NCBI GenBank assembly: GCA_902794835.1
Contig: CADBIO010000007.1
Location: forward strand, 1-35,157
Origin: an uncultured Erysipelotrichaceae bacterium
GTDB taxonomy: Bacteria; Bacillota_I; Bacilli_A; RFN20; CAG-826
Length of the DNA: 35,157 nucleotides
Reading direction: 5' to 3'
Shown one piece after another: positions 31,989-35,157 of the stretch. The notes beneath the pieces were generated by a model. It worked only from the letters and a program-made list of their open reading frames with translations. It was not told the DNA's origin and ran no database searches. The translations under genes were made by a program, and so were the position numbers. The first letter of the stretch is position 1; every line of letters begins with the position of its first letter.

Positions 31989-33134
31989 ATGTTTAACAAA
32001 AAATCACAACAAAGAAATAGATGCCAATTATATGCTGGGCAAGGGAAGAAAGGCTATGATTGGTGGTGGCATTCTTTTACAGCCTATAACGCAAAAACAG
32101 GTGAACCACGCCCATTCTTTTTAGAATTCTTTTTAATCAATCCAAAAAGAGGTGGAGAAGAACCAGTATTTGGTCAATTAAAAGAAAATCAAGAAGTCGG
32201 TATCAAACCATCATACCTTATGGTCAAAGTCGGCTACTGGGGGAAAGGTGCTAAGCAACTCCATCGTTTCTTTGGCTGGAAAAAGATAAAAGTTAATTAT
32301 AAAGCACCATTTTCAATAAGCGCGGATGATTGTTATTTAGATGAGTATCAAAGTAGAGGAAATGTCTCCATTTCTAAAGAAGAATGGGAGAAACATCCTG
32401 AATATATGTGCGATTATGGTTCTATTTCATGGGATTTAAAAATAGAAAAAGATATCGCTTTTAATGTTGGTTATGGAGCGGGTTGGTTGTTTAGACATCT
32501 TCAACTTTTTGAAATGTTTTGGCACGCTGAAGGAATGAAATCTAGATTCTCAGGTACAATAATCGCGGATGGTGAAGAATACGTTGTTAGAAAAGAAGAT
32601 AGCTATGGCTATTCCGATAAGAACTGGGGCAAAGATTTTACATCTCCTTGGGTTTGGTTATCTAGCAACAATATGGTAAGTAATATCACTAATAAAAAAC
32701 TAGAAAACAGTGTCTTTGATATCGGTGGCGGCCGTCCTAAAGTTGGATTTATTGTCTTAGAAGGCAAATTACTAAGTGCTTTCTACTATGAAGGCAAATG
32801 CTATGAATTTAATTTCTCTAAATTCTGGACAAATACTAGAACAAAATTTGATTGTTATGAAACAGATACACACATAGTGTGGCATGTCGAACAGAAGACT
32901 TGGAATAATAAAATGATTACTGATATAACTTGTCTAAAAGAGGATATGCTTCTTGTTAATTATGAAGCCCCAAACGGAAAGAAATTACATAACCGTTTAT
33001 TTAATGGTGGTAATGGTGTGGGGCGTATTCAACTATTTCATAAAGGCAAACTTATCGATGATATTAATGTCTATAATGTTGGTTGCGAATATGGGGAATA
33101 TGGACTACCGACCATCTCTTATAAAAAACGATAA
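31989..33134 (+). CDS. Conserved protein of unknown function, possibly tocopherol-cyclase/CrtC-like fold
   Basis: A 381-aa protein with no signal peptide or membrane segment. It is rich in aromatic residues, with many Trp/Tyr/Phe-Gly strands: GYDWWWHSFTAYNAKTG, KAPFSISADDCYLDEY, FNVGYGAG, FEMFWHAEGMKS, SYGYADKNWG-like (SYGYSDKNWGKDF), SPWVWLSSNN, DIGGGRPKVG, FNFSKFW and NRLFNGGNGVG. The repeated beta strands and conserved W/H/N clusters look like a two-lobe lipocalin-type barrel as in tocopherol cyclase or hydroxyneurosporene synthase (CrtC), but I cannot confirm that. Similar proteins seem widespread in gut Bacillota without known function. GGGAG precedes the ATG. It is monocistronic, with its own promoter and terminator, and AT-rich like the permease. 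Confidence 0.7.
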   Translation: MFNKKSQQRNRCQLYAGQGKKGYDWWWHSFTAYNAKTGEPRPFFLEFFLINPKRGGEEPVFGQLKENQEVGIKPSYLMVKVGYWGKGAKQLHRFFGWKKIKVNYKAPFSISADDCYLDEYQSRGNVSISKEEWEKHPEYMCDYGSISWDLKIEKDIAFNVGYGAGWLFRHLQLFEMFWHAEGMKSRFSGTIIADGEEYVVRKEDSYGYSDKNWGKDFTSPWVWLSSNNMVSNITNKKLENSVFDIGGGRPKVGFIVLEGKLLSAFYYEGKCYEFNFSKFWTNTRTKFDCYETDTHIVWHVEQKTWNNKMITDITCLKEDMLLVNYEAPNGKKLHNRLFNGGNGVGRIQLFHKGKLIDDINVYNVGCEYGEYGLPTISYKKR

Positions 33135-33376
33135 GTAAGATGCATTTAGGATGAATTAAGTCGTCCAAGAAGGGCGACTTTTTTGTCGTCGTCGGAAGCC
33201 CTTATATACTTGTATATAACGCGTTCTGGCTAGCCCTGGTCGCTTCACGTCGCACGATATGTGATGAAATGAGCGAAATATAGCCGTCGTCATGGGACAG
33301 CTAATGTCGAAGGACGAGAGCGATTCTCCCCGTTCATCGAAGATCGTTCTCCCCGAAGCACGAAGCAACAAACCAA
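33135..33376. other. Non-coding gap with terminator, palindrome and decayed hairpin
   Basis: After the terminator at 33158-33184 there is a perfect AT-rich palindrome TTATATAC-TT-GTATATAA (33202-33219). Near 33281-33303 is an imperfect stem (TAGC-C-GTC / GAC-A-GCTA) that resembles the terminator at 30283. An open frame from 33292 reads across this gap into the ORF6N fragment, but its first 40 codons look like non-coding DNA. Confidence 0.4.
33158..33184 (+). terminator. Terminator of the 381-aa gene
   Basis: AAGTCGTCC and GGGCGACTT form a 9-bp stem with one G-T pair and a 5-nt loop, ending in T6. Confidence 0.9.
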
Positions 33377-33403
33377 CAAGACCGTCCCACGTGGGCGGTT
33401 TTA
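33377..33403 (+). terminator. Terminator-like hairpin before the ORF6N fragment
   Basis: CAAGACCGTCC...GGCGGTTTTA forms a 7-bp stem (ACCGTCC/GGGCGGT). The same outer sequence occurs at 33760-33785, on the other side of the ORF6N fragment. Confidence 0.65.
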
Positions 33404-33410
33404 CTATCCT

Positions 33411-33790
33411 CATTTATGAAGTCCGCGGTCAAAAGGTTATGCTGGATTTTGATTTGGCTCGAATCTATGGTTACTCAACCAAAGCTTTTAACCAACAAGT
33501 TAAAAACAATACGGATAAATTTGAACTTGATTTCATGTTTTGTCTGACCTCGCAAGAGTGGGACGACATTTTGAAGTCAAAAAAATTGACCGCAAATTCA
33601 TTCATTTTGAATGAAGGCAGGCCGGAAAGTGGTTTGAGGTCGAAAAAATCCACCGCAAACGCAAACCCCAAGTGCAGGTATCTTCCTTTTTGCTTTCGCA
33701 GAACAGGGAATCTACATGCTCATGACTGTGTTGCATGGAGATCTTGCCGTCAGGCAAAGCAAGACCGTCCGTCTTGGCGGTTTTAAATAG
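33411..33790 (+). pseudogene. Truncated, frameshifted ORF6N-domain fragment
   Basis: This copies the N-terminal domain of the gene at 33836. The frame reads YEVRGQKVMLDFDLARIYGY, then KAFNQQVKNNTDKFELDFMF and, after a short insert, RYLPF. At a run of five T (33687-33691) the frame shifts by +1. In the next frame AFAEQGIYMLMTVLHGDLAV and RQSKTV continue to a stop at 33788-33790. The first 63 nt (33412-33474) are identical to 33890-33952. No start codon or ribosome site precedes it, and the C-terminal PLD-like part is missing. Inside is a 25-nt imperfect direct repeat (33572-33596 and 33635-33659, 20 or more identical positions). It is bounded by near-identical terminator hairpins and the right break falls in a shared CAAGACC. 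Confidence 0.8.
33760..33785 (+). terminator. Terminator-like hairpin after the ORF6N fragment
   Basis: ACCGTCC...GGCGGT with TTTTAAA forms a short stem with the same outer bases as 33377-33403. It overlaps the end of the broken frame. Confidence 0.5.
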
Positions 33791-33800
33791 CCTCCATATG

Positions 33801-33829
33801 TTGAAAAAACATAAACATATTTATATACT
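33801..33829 (+). promoter_or_regulatory. Promoter of the ORF6N-PLD gene
   Basis: TTGAAA (33801-33806) and TATACT (33824-33829) are 17 nt apart. The ATG follows the -10 box by 6 nt, so transcription probably starts at or within the start codon (leaderless). Confidence 0.7.
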
Positions 33830-33835
33830 TATTTT

Positions 33836-34795
33836 ATGAACAATTCAGCGCCTCTAGCTTTATTGGATGAAAGCCAAATCAAGGACCTTATTTATGAAGT
33901 CCGCGGTCAAAAGGTTATGCTGGATTTTGATTTGGCTCGAATCTATGGTTACGAAACCAGATATTTTAATAGGCAGGTCAAAAACAACGCTGACAGATTT
34001 GACAATGATTTTACGTTTCAACTAACGAGAGAAGAATGGGCAGAAATCTTGAAGTGCAAAAATTTCACATCAAATTGGGGAGGCAATAGGAAGCTTCCGT
34101 TCGCCTTCACCGAACAAGGCATTTATATGCTTATGACCGTTTTGCGTGGCGACCTAGCAACGCGGCAAAGCAAGACCCTGATTCGCCTTTTCAAATCCAT
34201 AAAAGATTACATGGTAGAGGCGAATTCGCTAGGTTCAACCAATGAGATTCTCGCTCTTGCAAACCAGGCTCGCACGAACACAGAGGCCATTGTTGAGATC
34301 AAAGGTCAACTTAGTGTGGTGATGGATAACTTTATTGACCCGTCCACCTATAAATCCTTCTTAATCATGGATGGCGAGAAAGTGGAATCCGACGTGGCTT
34401 ATCAACGGATTTATTCTATGGCGAAACAAAACGTTTATTTGATTGACGATTATATCGACGTAAAAACGATTCAATTGCTTAAGTCCTGCAATTCGGGCGT
34501 GCGCATTATCGTCTTTTCCGACAACAAGGCCAAGAGCTCCCTGACCCAGTCGTTCATCGCGGATTTCATTGCCGACCGCCCAGACCTCCATATCGAATTT
34601 AAAAAGACCAAGGGAAGGTTCCATGATCGCTATATCGTTTTGGATTATCCGGGCAAGGTTAGAGTCTTCCACTGCGGGGCGTCTTCAAAAGACGGCGGAA
34701 ACAAAATAACAACCATAATGGAAGCGGAAAATCCGGAGGCCTATCTTGATTTGGTTTCCGAAATCCTCTCGAACGAGGAGTTGGTTCTCCCATGA
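33836..34795 (+). CDS. ORF6N-domain protein with C-terminal PLD-like domain
   Basis: A 319-aa protein. Residues about 14-110 are an ORF6N (KilA-N-type, phage antirepressor-like) DNA-binding domain: LIYEVRGQKVMLDFDLARIY, RQVKNNADRFDNDFTFQLT and LPFAFTEQGIYMLMTVLRGD. A helical linker (about 120-175) follows. Residues about 185-319 resemble a single phospholipase-D-superfamily half: VYLIDDYIDVKTIQLL, then HDRYIVLD (H263, R265, D270, an H-x-K-x4-D motif with Arg for Lys) and FHCGASSKDGGNK. Such proteins occur in prophage and defence-type islands, with an unknown role; the PLD part could be a nuclease or a binding module. It overlaps the next gene by 4 nt (ATGA). Confidence 0.88.
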   Translation: MNNSAPLALLDESQIKDLIYEVRGQKVMLDFDLARIYGYETRYFNRQVKNNADRFDNDFTFQLTREEWAEILKCKNFTSNWGGNRKLPFAFTEQGIYMLMTVLRGDLATRQSKTLIRLFKSIKDYMVEANSLGSTNEILALANQARTNTEAIVEIKGQLSVVMDNFIDPSTYKSFLIMDGEKVESDVAYQRIYSMAKQNVYLIDDYIDVKTIQLLKSCNSGVRIIVFSDNKAKSSLTQSFIADFIADRPDLHIEFKKTKGRFHDRYIVLDYPGKVRVFHCGASSKDGGNKITTIMEAENPEAYLDLVSEILSNEELVLP

Positions 34796-35157
34796 AACAG
34801 CTGAAAGACATAGTTAAAGAAATCCGCAAAAGGGAAGGCCTCTCCCAAGAAGAAATGGGGAAGAGGGTGGGCTATACCAACCGAGCGAGCATCAACAAAA
34901 TCGAAAATGGCAATGGCGACGTCCCCTTCGATAAGCTGATCAGCCTGATAAACGAGTATCTGCTTGAATTGAACGATTTAACGAACAAGGACATGGTCGA
35001 ATTTTCGTTGCGGGGCCTTAAAACGGACGATTGGAAAGAGCTGATCGTCGTATACGAAGACGTTGCCTCCACCCCGTTTTTCAATTCGGATAACTGCCAC
35101 GGGGACATCTTCCATTATTCGACCGAAGAGCAAATGAAGAAGGCGATCCGCTTTTGG
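34792..35157 (+). CDS. XRE helix-turn-helix protein with acetyltransferase-like domain, C-terminus missing
   Basis: 122 codons to the window edge. Residues 1-62 are an XRE domain: LKDIVKEIRKREGLSQEEMG, YTNRASINKIENG and VPFDKLISLINEYLL. From about residue 68, VEFSLRGLKTDDWKELIVVY, then FFNSDNCHGD and STEEQMKKAIRFW resemble the first strand and helices of a GNAT acetyltransferase (beta-1, then the T-E-E helix ending in FW). The acetyl-CoA loop would lie beyond the edge, so the enzyme call is tentative. The ATG overlaps the stop of the ORF6N-PLD gene, so the two are made together. An HTH-GNAT fusion coupled to a PLD-like partner suggests a regulated pair, such as a toxin-antitoxin or stress module. 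Confidence 0.7.
   Translation, partial: MKQLKDIVKEIRKREGLSQEEMGKRVGYTNRASINKIENGNGDVPFDKLISLINEYLLELNDLTNKDMVEFSLRGLKTDDWKELIVVYEDVASTPFFNSDNCHGDIFHYSTEEQMKKAIRFW

Noticed and set aside
33292-33410. An intact 164-aa gene from 33292
   Set aside because: The first 40 codons run through a non-coding gap and a terminator hairpin, and the end is out of frame with the ORF6N homology.
1-35157. CRISPR arrays, tRNA or rRNA genes, intact insertion sequences
   Set aside because: I looked for regularly spaced repeats, cloverleaf ends and transposase motifs and saw none. The direct repeats at 30217 and 31712 have no transposase nearby.

Overview
The window looks like the chromosome of a low-to-moderate GC Bacillota bacterium, probably a gut-type Erysipelotrichia/Mollicutes-like lineage. 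Four things support this. The housekeeping order pth-mfd-rqcP-ftsH-dusB-(insert)-lysS and the cluster rpsF-ssb-rpsR are Bacillota-like. Core genes have strong AGGAGG-type ribosome sites. Two secreted proteins carry SipW-type signal peptides. TGA is used as a stop and TGG for Trp, so the code is the standard one and not the Mycoplasma code. Exact placement is inference.

Layout: (1) 1-3020, minus strand: two adjacent genes for secreted SipW-type proteins (one cut by the window edge), behind a c-di-GMP-I (GEMM) riboswitch. (2) 3055-4965: an AT-rich non-coding stretch with several inverted repeats, then a RelB/DinJ-type antitoxin followed by a zinc-type macrodomain ADP-ribosyl hydrolase, with no RelE-like toxin. 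(3) 5028-8642: ppdK (minus) and a cytosolic glycerophosphodiesterase (plus). (4) 8658-13214: a GDP-D-glycero-alpha-D-manno-heptose pathway on the minus strand (gmhA-like, a fused hddC-gmhB, hddA), divergent from an FGGY sugar kinase across a 38-bp inverted repeat. (5) 13238-14611: a TetR regulator divergent from a flavodoxin that leads into the housekeeping run. (6) 14611-28246: pth, mfd, rqcP, ftsH, dusB, a MarR plus heterodimeric ABC exporter cassette lying between dusB and lysS, then lysS. (7) 28293-30159: a small XRE regulator, a 250-nt structured non-coding stretch, and rpsF-ssb-rpsR with a plausible S6:S18 leader. (8) 30217-35157: an accessory region with an AT-rich ArsB/NhaD-type permease between two 47-bp direct repeats, a 381-aa protein of unknown function, a frameshifted ORF6N fragment between two similar terminators, an intact ORF6N-PLD-like protein, and an overlapping HTH-acetyltransferase-like gene cut by the right edge.

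Points most worth following: the c-di-GMP switch on SipW-type matrix/surface proteins; the antitoxin-macrodomain pair without a toxin; the heptose pathway beside an FGGY kinase that might feed it; and the ORF6N-PLD/HTH-GNAT pair with its partial duplicate. Two accessory genes (permease and ORF6N-PLD) have promoter-like -10 boxes only 6-8 nt from their ATG and no ribosome site, which suggests leaderless transcripts.
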